From: Atrina japonica
Taxonomy: Eukaryota; Mollusca; Bivalvia; Pterioida; Pinnidae
NCBI GenBank assembly: GCA_030159075.1
Contig: BROG01000550.1
Location: forward strand, 335,501 to 399,500
Direction: 5' to 3'
Length of the DNA stretch: 64,000 nucleotides
A program made the position numbers and the translations under genes. Every line of letters starts with the position of its first letter. The stretch's first letter is position 1. Below the pieces are notes generated by a model. The model had not been told where the DNA came from and did no database searches. It saw only the letters and a list, made by a program, of their open reading frames with translations. This document shows, piece by piece, positions 24,770 through 36,322 of the stretch.

Positions 24770-27700
24770 GTAGCTATTAGTGTCATTTATGACTTTGAAG
24801 TATACCTGTGGATGTCTTGATATCAAGCTATAGTTTACCATATGTTAGAATTTACAGCATGTCTTATGTCTATCAAACAGTGTACATTTCTTATATAAAT
24901 TTGCTGTATATACATCTGGCTGAAATTAGCGATATATATGTTTGACAGGAAACAGCCACAAATATATCTTTTACGAAGCACATTCATGTTACTGTAGAAT
25001 CAGTAAGGCTAACATAAATAAGCTCCACCTTTAATCATCGAAAATCTAACGCAAACGAAACAGCTGTTGGCTCAATGATTTTAAAAGAATAAAATGGTTA
25101 TCAATTATTACACTTCCTGCTTACAAAAAAGGGTCACATTTAAATCAGCTATAAAATTAAAAATATTTTATTAAATTTAAATGAAATTCGACTTTTAAAT
25201 TTTTTCCCCAGTTGAACATTGGAGATTAGAAATTTATTTGTGGTAAGAGTCATATATCATCTCCTCACTTTGACCTTGAGGCCAAGGTTAATAAAAAGTA
25301 TCAATAATGCACAATTTTTATATCTTAAAATGGTGTACATGAATGCATTATATTTTGTTTTTATGACAAAAAGAAAAAATAGGTAATAAAAAAGCATGAT
25401 TATTACAGAAGTTAAAACAAAAATGTAAAAAAAAAAATCATGTTACGACAGAAGAAAAAGAGATCAAGCTTTGATGCTTTTTTACAGATTGCAATGTGCC
25501 GAGGTAAAATTTTATTTTTGCTTTAACTTGTGTTTTTGGTAAATAATCCAAAAACCTGTAAATTGAGATTTTACTACATGGGATTTAAAGGGAAATTAAA
25601 TTAGATTGTATTAAATTTTTTCCCCATTTCTTCCAAAATTGTGAGTATGATATCTTAAACAATGCAATGATATTTGAATGATATTTTTTCAGCAAATAGA
25701 AACATTGAATGATAGAAAAAATAATATATAGAATTATTGAGATTCTGTACAAGAGTATCTTATGGTGTATATATAACTGTAGACTTAGTTGTACAGGGCC
25801 CTGAAGTCACCCGCTTTATTCAGTATTCAAAGTCAACTAACTTTTCATGATATTAAAGTAAAAATGTGCGCAATGTGTTCATGACTTGACATGTTTGTAT
25901 ATTGATGGCATGACATTGTAAATATTGATCAAAAATATTGCTCATTTGAAGGAAACTTCAGAAATATTTAAAAAAAATAATTGAATATGTACTCAAATTT
26001 TGAGTACCTTACTCAACATATTTATTTAAGTTTACAGGAAAATCATAAGTGTGATGCAAAAATTTATATGTGAATGATGAAAAATAATAATATGTTTCCT
26101 TATTACTCAAATCTCAAAGTTTTCCAAGCGATTATATATAATCAAAATAATGAAATAAAAGTTGAGTTTGAGTATTGAGTAAATTTGATGACTTCGGGTC
26201 CTGGAATTAAATAAATAGTATAATGTGTTGTCACCATATGAGTCTTTTTGCAATTTTATAATACACAGTCGAACCCATACTCTTTATTTATCAGTCACTT
26301 CCATTACACAGTCAATTTTAATTCCTCATAAATGTTCTCCTTATGACATAATACTCTTTGTTACATGGCCAGTCATCACTCTTTTGTTATCCAAAGTTAG
26401 CAAGTTAACCCAATTAAATGACCATTAAAATTTTACTCTGCCTTTGCTTGGGATCCAAATATAGATTACTCCTATAATTAATGCTAATCTACACATTGAC
26501 ATTGGCATATGTCTATGTATTTATACACAAAATTATATATGGGTATCTGAAGTTTACTTTACACAAACATTATAACTTGACAATTTTGATACTCTCAATT
26601 AAGAGGTCATCTTAGATATAAGGTCATTTTTGAGGATTTCTCTTTGTTGACTGATGTATGAATATATATATTGTCACTGACAGTTTGTTACATATTTGAT
26701 TTTTATCAAGTATATATAATGTACATTAGGGATTCTAATGCATGGAATATGCTGCTGCTGATGTTGTTGCCCACAAAATTAAATCCAGATGATTAAATAT
26801 TTGTGTAACATAAGAAATGGCTGGATCATTTATGTATGCAAATATTGTACTATCACTGTCGCCAATACTGCTTTCACTTACACATTAACGGATGGAGGCA
26901 TATTACATTAGATACTCTTTTGTTTCTAAGATCAATAAAGATGGTAGCCTTTTTCCGCTGATTAAGAGCTGCATTCTCTGACCAGATTTATAAATAATAC
27001 CCATTAGTTGGGAAGATTTTTTTTCATAATATGATAATGGATGAGGCTTTTATATGAGATAATACCAATCATATGTTTAACAAGTTGTGGCATTTTTAGC
27101 TATCTATTGAGATGTCAGACTGTAATTGAGTTTTTGTGTAAAATGAAACTAAGCTATAGATACTTGTTGCATGTTATGTCCATTTATGTTTGCTTTATTG
27201 CTAGATAAAGTCAGAGTTTGTTTTTACAAGAAAGATCAAATTTGTAGTTGTTATTCAGAATTGTAGCTCATTATATGTACTGTTTGTATGAAGAAAAAGC
27301 CTCCAAGTCTGGAGGCTATTATTTTGAGGTTTAGAGTTTTGTATTGATTCAGGTTATTTTAATCCTTTTTTTCAAGACAGGAAATTGTGTTCATTTCGTT
27401 TACTTCTCTTTTCTTCCCATTCATATCTGTTTATAGATAATTTTTGTTGTCAATTTTGTTAATACTGTTTGTAACATAGGAAAATTCTAGGTCATTTTTA
27501 TAGAATTACGGATTCATTTGTAAAGTATGTATACTAAAAAGTCATTACGTATACTGTGTACCTGGGAATGTTCACCCTTTTACGACAGAAAACCTATTCA
27601 CCCTATCTTAAATTTGCCCTGAATCACCATAGTCTTATAAGATGAGGTATACATCTGTGCTTCAATTTTTAGCGTGAAAATTTAGCTTTTATTTTAAATT

Positions 27701-28300
27701 TGCCCTTCATCGAAGGGCAAAAAGGACAAAAATTAAATGGGAGAAGGATAAGGTTGAAAAAAGGTCTCCAGTTTTGTCTTAAGGTAAATCAACTTAAGAC
27801 ACAGAACTTAAAACACGCCTCTGGTCTTACTGTAGAAACATCAGAAAATGACGAAGTGTTTAATTGCATGGTCAATATCATTCATGTATTTATACATCAG
27901 GGACTGAATGAATTTTGTGGCATTTTGTTGGTGATTAAGAAATAGCTTGGGCAAAGAGTTTTAATCTCAATAGTGTCAATGTAAATGTCTCGCTGGAATA
28001 GAAACATTTACAGTATTTATCTTAAACTGTTGGATAGCTTTATTTCATTTATTTTGTATTCTTATTCCATCAATCTTTTCGAAATAGTAGTGCATGTTGT
28101 ACATGTATGCTGACTTATATATCACTAATGATGTGAATGAAATATCATCGCTAATGTGTGAATGTCGCTCTTAATTGTTATATTTTACGTCATGTAAATG
28201 TTAGCTCACACGAGTGACCCCAACTGAACATCTCAATTGCAGGTTAACAAGCTGGATTTTTTTTCACAGTGTAAGTTTTTCATAATTCTCTGCTGTTTCA
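24770..28300. other. Gene-free AT-rich stretch
   Basis: No supported gene or RNA. A fragment of the 'aatttgcccttcat' dispersed family lies at 27590-27740. A weak CAGTG-like terminus (cacagtcgaaccc) lies near 26265. The 81-codon frame at 27700-27945 begins inside the repeat fragment and has no recognisable content. Confidence 0.55.
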
Positions 28301-28309
28301 TTAAAAGTA

Positions 28310-28744
28310 CATTGGAACCTCACCTAAAGAATACCTCGTGCAGGTGGCCATCTCACATTATACAGTAACTATTCAATTTCTTTAAAATGACTAAATAAAT
28401 ATAAAATGACTCCAGGTCCTCACTTAAGTCAGATCACCTATTGAATCAGATTTGTTTGTTTGTTTGTTTATTGTTGTTTAATGTCCCACTCGAGAATATT
28501 TCACTCATATGGAGACGTCACCAAATGCCGGTGAAGGGCTTCAAATTTTGGCCTGTCCTCGGCACTTACAGCCATTGAGCAGTGAGGGTTCTTTAACGTG
28601 CCGACACCTACTGTGACACGGGACCTCCAGTTTTTACTGTCTCATCCGAAAGACAGGAAACCAACCCGACTGAGCCAGGCCAGCTCCTCAAATCAGATAA
28701 CTTTGAGTCAGTCACTAGGTGGTCTTAGTAGAGAGGTCTTACTG
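28310..28744. mobile_element. CAGTG-type MITE interrupted by a SINE
   Basis: The left part, 28310-28451, begins cattggaacctcacctaaag after a TA and keeps the family's interior (tggcc, ttcaatttctttaaa). The right part, 28699-28744, contains aggtggtcttagtagagagg and ends tcttactg. Removing the SINE at 28452-28690 and one copy of its target duplication leaves about 188 bp, close to the 177-178 bp of intact copies. Confidence 0.7.
28452..28690 (-). repeat. Core-type tRNA SINE (family 2) with intact 8-bp target duplication
   Basis: Read on the minus strand it runs from a tRNA-like head (gcctggctcagtcgggttgg) through 'gaggtcccgtgtcacagtag', 'cacgttaaagaaccctcact' and 'gtgacgtctccatatgagtg' to a (caaa)n tail at 28452-28468. 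AATCAGAT flanks it on both sides (28444-28451 and 28691-28698). The central region resembles a SINE family that I associate with molluscs and other metazoans. The head lacks a clear B box and may be partly deleted. Confidence 0.88.
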
Positions 28745-28749
28745 CACCT

Positions 28750-31300
28750 GTATTTTTAATTTTGACAAAATATTTAGTTCAAGATTTTTTACTTAATTAT
28801 TTTAGTGAAATCTTAAAGTTTTCACTGCACATTTGCAGTATAGATTTTCTCATTTATTTTAGTGTCCAAACCCTCCTCAAAAACCTAAATATTTCTCAAA
28901 TAATTTATGAATACAAATTACAAATACAGAAATATACCTGCATGTGCAGAAACAAAATGCATACAAAAACACATCATTAACAATGAATGATGAAGCATTA
29001 GATTCACAAATAGACTGAGAGCTATATAGTCAAAACCAGTTAAATAAACTCTATGGGATAGAAGAGTTGTACTTTAACAAGAAGATGTAATGATTTCACT
29101 GATAACAAAATGGCTCATTACTTGTGTTTGGAGTAAAATATATATATTTTTTATTAGTAATTGACCTTGTTCAAGGTTATATGTTGTCACAGAGATGTTG
29201 TTGTGCAGTCAGATTTAGCAGAAGCAGTCCATTTTATGTCCTCCCACTGTGGGTCAATAGCTAATTATGTAAACTTATCATTTATTTAAGAAGGAAACAT
29301 TTCAATTTTGGCAGGAGTTAGGGTTTTATATAGTTATCAGTAAACTTATAGTTTGGCAGGGTTAATAATTATTCATTTGTATGGACCTCAGTATGTGTAT
29401 CTGGCATTTGTAACCAGCACTCTTATTTTGTACAGAATTATATCTCTCTCATACTGGGTAAATATATGTACTTGATAGTGTCGTAGGCTATTTTGAAATG
29501 ATACTTTGAATTCATTGGAATATTTTTGGTAAAGGCCGAGATATTTTGTTTACAAGGGTTACATTATTCAAATACTTCTCACAGATTTTTATTTACAAGT
29601 TATACTTTCTGATCAGTATCATGTGTTGTCATGTGATTTATAAAGAACCTTTTTATAACCTGTGATAAGTTGTGATACTGTTTTACCATATAAAAAAGAG
29701 CTGAGTTTCTATTAACCTGTTGTCACAACAAATTGTTTGGATTCCATCTTAAAGGTAAAAGAAATTAAATGTTAACCTATGACTTATTAAGAGCCCAATG
29801 GAGAAAGTGTTTTTGCTTTTGTCTGTTTTTTGGGGTTTTTTTTTTGGAGAAATTTTGATTTTTAGCTTACTTATACCTGTATACTATCAGTGACGGCATC
29901 CAGTCAAGAAGTTTGGTTAAAGTCAGGTTTACTTACATACATCAAACAGGGATGAGAATATTCCTCCAGATGGATATTTTGCTGCAATGTTAAATCTTTA
30001 TTCCCCCATTAAATCCCTACAAATGGGACATTTCCTTTTTTTTCACCATTATGGAATCACATCCCTGATTAAATAATCTTCCATGGCTTATGCTTTGTAT
30101 ACTATATCTAATGAATCTTAGTACATGATATGCTTCACATGCTTGACTTGTCCTGTATATTTTGCAAAAATGACCCATTTTTGGACATAATTTTTTTAAT
30201 GCTGTGGTTAAGAAGATTGTCTGAGGTCAGGTTACTTAGAGGGATGTAAAATATAATAGTGTAAGGTGAGATTTATAATTTTGATGAACAGGTATTCTCT
30301 ATATATAGAAATTATAGTCACATCATTGGCTAGTTTGGGAAACTAAATACCAGTCTATGAATTGATGTCTGTCTGTCTGTTTGTCTATCTTCCTGTCTGT
30401 CTATCTGTAGTCACAATTTTGTCCGGACAATTCCTACAGTTTTTTATGGAATTCAGCAAAACTTCACAGATATATATTTCTGAAAAAAAGTTATGCCCTC
30501 CTTTAAGCTCCTGTATATATGTATTTAACATATAGAACAAAAGAGTAAAATTTTACAAAAATGATACCCTCTAAAATTATGAACAGAGTTCATACCACAA
30601 TCTTGTTGCAGTACATATTTCATGTTTTTGGCTCCTTTAGTAATTGCCTTAAAACAATAGGTCTATAGAAAGTGTACGGACCTGAAGTGTTCAGCACTGA
30701 AAGATCCAGTTGGTACCTTGACTTTTGATCTATTGACCTTGACCTTGGACTTTGACCTACTTTTCAAAAACTTTTAACCTTGGCTATGTCTTTCAAAGCA
30801 TTGAGGTATATCGCTTTGATATTTCACAAAAGAAAAATTCTTATGACCAGAGCTTTCATTTGGTACCTTGACTTTTCAACCTTGTAACCTTGACCTTGGA
30901 CCTTGATTTACTTCTAATAAACTTTAACCTGAGCTGAAGGAGTAAAAATATTTACTCTACCTTGACCTTAAAACCCAACAGCTGTGGATCAAATACCTAT
31001 TTTGAAAGTTTACAACAATTTCCAGTAAGCTTTGTTGTCTTCTGACAACTCTTGTTATAGTTTGTATAACACCCTTGCTTCTAATATTGACATTACAATG
31101 TATATTCTGCCTCTTTGAAAGACAGGATATTTGTAAGCAAATCCAAGAATTTCAAAAATATTCAGAACATATTTTGATAACAGTGTGTGCAGCATTATGG
31201 AATTTCATACAAAATATTTCAAGATAGAATTTCCCACAAACTGATATAAGTTTAATTGAACACAGTTGATGTAGTTCTATCTGATAGCATATTTCCTGCT
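28750..31300. other. Gene-free stretch with a dispersed repeat at its end
   Basis: Nothing coding is supported. The right part, about 30360-31050, is repeat-like and is listed separately. The rest is AT-rich sequence with short homopolymer runs. Confidence 0.5.
30360..31050. repeat. Dispersed repeat with GTCT run and 'gaccttgacctt' motifs
   Basis: It starts with a (GTCT)-rich run at 30367-30412, then 'cacaattttgtccggacaat' and 'cctacagttttttatgg'. It continues with two diverged copies of a block reading tttggtaccttgactttt and 'gaccttgaccttgga' (30710-30780, 30860-30910). The architecture resembles dispersed elements I associate with mollusc genomes. Class uncertain, no coding capacity. Confidence 0.5.
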
Positions 31301-31309
31301 CACCAGGAA

Positions 31310-31500
31310 AATATTTTCTAATTGGAACCTCGGAAGATTTAAGCGCAGCAGTGGTATTGGTTGGTGGTCCATGTCAGTGAGAAGCGCACATGGAGCACTT
31401 AACCCCGCTGTCATCAGATAATGCTGTGACATGTTACTGGCGCTGCTCTTTGTACATGCTGCATATTGATCTAACAGAAGCTGTAGTCTGGTTTTGGTGA
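31310..31500 (-). other. CpG-bearing block: possible exon or conserved regulatory element
   Basis: Within AT-rich surroundings this block holds several CpGs and little low-complexity sequence. On the minus strand one frame is open for about 70 codons and includes NMSQHYLMTAGLSAPCALL and TDMDHQPIPLLRLNLPRF. A donor-like gtgagc follows FLENIF-type codons near 31304. No strong acceptor is visible on the other side, and all plus-strand frames have stops. It could be an exon of an unseen minus-strand gene or a conserved non-coding element. I do not assign a product. Confidence 0.3.
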
Positions 31501-32545
31501 TTTACACTGAGATATTGAGATTCTCGTTACTCACAGATTTATTGTTCTAGCCTCAACCGTCAGTGACATCATCACTCTTTGTAACTAACAGAATTGTAGT
31601 AATGATTGAATGAGGTGACACTGAAGTATCTCAAATTACATATGTTATATTACTGATTGGAAATTGGATCTTTCTGTCAATTACTTTATGTACAATATCA
31701 GCTGGATGTGAATCAGAAAATGTATAGTTTAATGCAGTAGGGAGAAATTTGTACCAGTGAAGCAAATATGAATGGTGTGTCGAAGTTTATAAAAACAGCT
31801 GTTTATAAAAGAGTGTAATGATTAGTGCAGATTTAATTGTGTTGTGTGTATACATGTATAGCATGGTGCATTTGATGATTATAAATGGGATTTAGTTTAT
31901 AAGTAGCTTAGAAATAGGAAAGTAGCAGAAATATTTTGTTGACAGTGCATGTTTAATGTTCCACCAAGAATTTGTCAATTTACATGGCGATGTATGTGTG
32001 CTCTTAATATATAAAAACATCTAGTGAGGGATAGAATTAAAAAATGTATAAAGTAGCCAGTGGGGCTAGCACCAACTCACTTGCCCTGTATCAATGTCTC
32101 TAGCCCTGGGTCAATGTCACAAACCTTGACTTAAATGCTACAATTTTAAAAAATGTAAAATAAACAGTGAGGCTAACATAAACTTACTATCCCTGGGTAA
32201 ATGTCAAAAGCCCAGACCTAAATGCTACAAATTTATTGTAATGTTTTCAAAACATTGAGAAAGACAGTTTCTGAAAATATGTACCCATATATGAATGAAA
32301 AGAGTTCAGATAAGCTAGAAACAAAATCTAGTAACCATAGAAAATATTCAGTAACCATTAGCCGGCTATAAGTAATTTCAACCCTTGCAAGTATGACTAA
32401 TGCTGGGGAGAGATTTGTCTGATCCAACTTGACCATGCAGCAATCATAATTCTATTGAGACTATGGTCAAGCAAAACTAACTACATTGATCATCATGTGT
32501 TAATATTTGAAGATGAAATCTTTCATTTTTATGGGTTTAAATTTG
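31500..32545. other. Gene-free stretch
   Basis: AT-rich sequence. Around 32060-32225 a short block is duplicated: 'gtaaacagtgaggctaacat' and 'ccctgggtaaatgtcaaaag' echo 'agccagtggggctagcacc' and 'ccctgggtcaatgtcac'. No gene is seen. Confidence 0.45.
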
Positions 32546-32549
32546 AATT

Positions 32550-32794
32550 TTGTTTTATGCCCCATTAAACAATTTTTCAGTCATATGTTGTCAGTTGGTT
32601 TTTAGTGGTGGTGAAGAGAACCCGGTTACAATGTACCCAGGAAGACACCACCTTCCATCCACAAGTAAACTGGCAAACAAACTCACAAAAAATCAGCTTA
32701 GGCTTCAGTGGGGTTCGAACCCGTGTTGACCAGAGGTGAGAGACTTCATGGTTTAAAGTGTGGTGATCTATCCATTCGTCCACGGAGGCCGCCA
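32550..32794 (-). repeat. tRNA-derived SINE (family 1), copy 4, with perfect B box
   Basis: On the minus strand the head carries tggacgaatgg (A-box-like) and a consensus B box ggttcgaaccc at about 32709-32719. The family body follows and it ends near 32550. The B box is the best-preserved of the copies in this window. Minus-strand ORF codons over it are SINE sequence. Confidence 0.88.
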
Positions 32795-32888
32795 TTTGTA
32801 TAGGCATAATTTACAGTTTGATAGTTGTAGTTTGATCTAATAATTTAAAATTTTGTATATATTATTTGTGCCATAGTAGTTGTACATA

Positions 32889-33062
32889 CAGTAAAACTTG
32901 CTTAAGCGGCCACTTGTGTATATAGACCACCAGGTCACAAAGACTGTTTTTTGATGCCCCCAATAGTACCATTTGTGTACAAATCAACCTCTGTATGAAG
33001 ACCACCTCCCTATGAAGGCTGGTTTTGTTGTGTCCCTTAGGGGGTCTTTATATAGAGATTTT
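32889..33062. mobile_element. CAGTG-group MITE, right end degraded
   Basis: It begins cagtaaaacttgcttaagcg after TA and shares its left half and 'cctctgtat' style repeats with the element at 19819. The expected right terminus is not visible before the palindrome that starts at 33064. Confidence 0.6.
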
Positions 33063-33063
33063 T

Positions 33064-33176
33064 ATATGACCATTTTGATATCATACTCCTTCTCAGCTGA
33101 GGTTCGGAATATCAGTCTGAGGGCCTGATATCAAGACCGAGGGCTGAGAAGGAGTATGATATCAAAAAGGTCATAT
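33064..33176. mobile_element. Near-perfect palindromic (foldback) element, 113 bp
   Basis: The left arm, 33064-33097, and the right arm, 33143-33176, are reverse complements at 33 of 34 positions (left arm starts atatgaccattttgatatca). The 45-bp spacer contains its own dyads, atatcag with ctgatat and ggttcgg with ccgagg. No ORF. The single-stranded form would give a long hairpin. It abuts a degraded MITE. Confidence 0.85.
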
Positions 33177-33584
33177 GATAAACTTTTTATCATTGTGTCT
33201 AAATTACAAATTATAACACATAACAAGATACAACAATAACAATAAACTCTCTAATTCCAATATTCTGGCCAACAAAGAATTAAAAATCCTTTCACCATGT
33301 TCAGTTTCATGCTTTTGGATGACACCGAATGAGCAGACTTTGAAATGAATCGGAAATGAATGACACTCAAAATTCTTTTTTCTATTCATTGATTATAAAG
33401 AAGTTCTGAACAGGGGGTGCATTACAAGAATATCTAATCCATGGGGGTGCATTACGAGAATAATTAATGCATGGGGGCTTGTCAGTATCGCATATACAAA
33501 TGTAGTCATATCTAGTACAGGCATATGATAAATACAAGTTTCACTCCAGTTAGTTGTAATGTACATGTAGTATAATAATTTAAA

Positions 33585-34063
33585 ATGTGTATGGGTTATA
33601 AGCATCATAATGTGTTGAGTAATATGCCTCATAATGTGTGTGAGTTATAAGCGTCATAATGTGTATGAGTTATAAGCCTCATAATGTGTATTGGTTATAA
33701 GCGTCATAATGTGTACGAGTTATAAGCGTTATAATGTGTATGGGTTATAAGCGTCATAATGTGTATGAGTTGTAAGCGTCATAATGTGTATGGGTTATAA
33801 GCATCATAATACGTATGAGTTATAAGCATCATAATGTGTATGAGTTATAAGCATCATAATGTGTATGAGTTGTAAGCGTCATAATGTGTGTGAGTTATAA
33901 ACATCATAATGTGTATGAGTTATAAACATCATAATGTGTATGAGTTATAAGCATCATAATGTGTATGAGTTATAAGCGTCATAATGTGTATGAGTTGTAA
34001 GCATCATAATGTTTGAGTTATAAGCGTCATAATGTGTGTGAGTTATAGGTGTCATAATGTGTG
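33585..34063. repeat. 25-bp minisatellite, about 19 units
   Basis: The unit is gtgtatgagttataagcgtc plus 'ataat', with variants (gcatc, acatc, ggtgtc, tgggt). It is interrupted at 34064-34315 by a SINE and resumes in degenerate form afterwards to about 34420. Confidence 0.95.
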
Positions 34064-34315
34064 TGAGACGTCCCACTCAAGAATCTTTCACTCATATGGA
34101 GATGTCACCAAGTGCTAGTGAAGGGCTTCAAATTTTGGCCTATGCTCGGCACTTACGGCCATTGAACAAATTTTGGCCTATGCTCGGCACTTACAGCCAA
34201 CACCTAATGTGACACGGGACCTCAATTTTTACTGTCTCACCCGAAGGACATAAAACCAATCTGCAGCCGGCTGGACAAGAGTCGAGAGTGCTACTGACTG
34301 AGCCAGGCCGGCCCA
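34064..34315 (-). repeat. Core-type tRNA SINE (family 2) inserted in the 25-bp array, with internal duplication
   Basis: On the minus strand it runs from gggccggcctggctcagtca through 'gaggtcccgtgtcacatta' to gtgaaagattcttgagtggg. A block of about 33 bp (aaattttggcctatgctcgg cacttac on the plus strand) occurs twice, near 34132 and 34170, where the intact copy at 28452 has it once. The 3' tail is lost. The array to the left ends gtgtgtgag and resumes agttataag, so the repeat register continues across the insertion. Confidence 0.88.
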
Positions 34316-34700
34316 GTTATAAGTGTGTTAATGTGTATTAGTTATAAGATACTTATATATAAGATAGTTGTATTTATTGCTTTATTATGTGTATAAATTA
34401 TAAGTGTCATAATGTGTATGACTTATTAGCACCGTTCAGGCATAGTGTAGTATGATTTGTACGGTAGCATAGTATGATAGTTTAGAAATGTTTTATGAAT
34501 TATTAGCATTCAGAATGTTCTACAAGTTACTAAAGTATTGTACTGTAGCATAATATGATAGTTTTCCAAGTTATTAGCATCATACATGAGCATTTAGTTG
34601 TATGATAGTTGTAAAATGTCATATGGATTATCAGTGTCATACTTGTGTTCACTTTCAACATGGTATGATAGTTTTGAAATATTGTATGAGTTATTAACGT
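34316..34700. repeat. Degenerate continuation of the 25-bp array
   Basis: Units such as agttataagtgtgttaatgt and 'aaattataagtgtcataatg' are clear to about 34420. Beyond that 'atgatagtttagaaatgtt' and 'tatgagttattaacg' blocks suggest an old, decayed part. The minus-strand open frame 34530-34889 lies in this decayed sequence and is not convincing. Confidence 0.6.
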
Positions 34701-35490
34701 TGTACTAGTTGTACTCCCACAAACAATGAAAATATGAGAACCAAAGTTTGGTGAGATGTCTGCCTGTAGGTAGTTAAATTGGCCTTTGGTGTGGCATCCT
34801 AGATGATCTGTTTGAAGCATAAAACTAAGTCTAAAGATTAACATCAAATGGTAGATATTTATATCAAGTGCATTATCCAGACCAAACATGCAGGCCAGTG
34901 GTAAATTTTGTACTGCATGATGTATAGTTCCATGAGCTTAGTACAAAACATCATCTATGAATAAATTTAAGTACATAATCATGACATTTATAAAGAAAAG
35001 TGTTGGATCTATTCATCATTTAAGATGCTATCGTCATAACACAGAAAGTGTTTACGATCTTATCTCTCATATGCTGTTTAATTCAATATGTATTGAATGA
35101 GATTGGCATTATATATTTATTCAATAAAAGTTGTAGTAATAAATCACCGGAAATTAGCCTGTCATTGTAGATACAATTTTTTTTTTTGGATTTATTTTAT
35201 TCCAATTTTATTTTCAAATCATAGAATTGAAAACAAAAAGTTCACCTTCCTCATGTTCATTCTCAGATTACAAATTAACATGCCAAAGTTGTTCTGAGAT
35301 ATGTCATTTAAGAACACATGACAATATTTAAAGTACATTTGACATTTGTATCATAGTAAAAGGTTTCAAATTCTGTGTATATATTTAGTATGAAAGGGGA
35401 GAAATATGTAAATATAGTAAAAGTCACAAAGGATGGGATGATATATTAAATTTCTGCCTATTGTTAGTTATATTCATTTTAAATGGTTTT

Positions 35491-35729
35491 TTATGACACT
35501 TTCAACAATATTTCAGTTATATGGTGATCACCATTTTTTGCTTTTTAATAGTAGAGGAGAGAACCCGGTTACAATGTGCCCGGGAAAAGACCACCGGCCT
35601 TCCACAAGTCAACTGGCAATTTTTCACAAGATCAGCTAAGTTTTTAGCAGTGGCTCTTTATGATTAGAGGTGTGATACTCCATGGTTTGAAAAAAACATG
35701 ATCCACTATCCCCTTGGTCAAAGAGACCA
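35491..35729 (-). repeat. tRNA-derived SINE (family 1), copy 5, degraded
   Basis: The family body is clear on the minus strand (revcomp of gagagaacccggttacaatg and gggaaaagaccaccggcctt), but the tRNA head is mutated: the A-box region reads caagggg and the B box is unrecognisable. An old copy, unlikely to be transcribable. Confidence 0.78.
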
Positions 35730-36322
35730 TCACTTGTTACGAGAACAAGTCCTGTTTCACATAAAAATGACATGTATAGTATTTCGATGGTTCTCTTGTA
35801 CAGAATTTCATCAAATTCCATTAAAATTTTATCTATCTTGAAATTCATCTGTTAACTGAAAAATTCTCACTCATTGCATTGTTTTATAAAATGCACTCTC
35901 AGAGGTAAAAATTGAGTTAGAGTGTGTAAGATATATTTGTGAGTTCTTTATATAAACTATACAAAACCTGTACAGAAATTTATTTTCTCTGCTTTCCTGG
36001 GGCTCAAAGGGTGGAGCCAAAACAAAAGATTCAATCTTTTAAAAATCTTTTTTTATACTTTAATATGAATAACAAACAGACCATGTATGAATTTATTATG
36101 AGCAAATAGACCTTAACAAAACCTGAAATTCATGACCCATGGTTCAACAATCTAAAAAAAATTCACTTGTCCTGCAGGGCAAGTGGTCTATGCATATCTT
36201 CTTGTCTGAATGCAAATGTCAGATGTCCGAAAATTGAATATATTCATTGATTAACTTTTCAGTTGTTTATTGAAAAATGATCGATTATTACATTTTGTAT
36301 TGTGCTGTACATCAGCTTGGTA

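Noticed and set aside
30710..30910. Repeated tgaccttgacctt motifs considered as nuclear-receptor binding sites
   Set aside because: They occur inside a duplicated dispersed repeat; there is no promoter or gene nearby, so a regulatory role is not supported.
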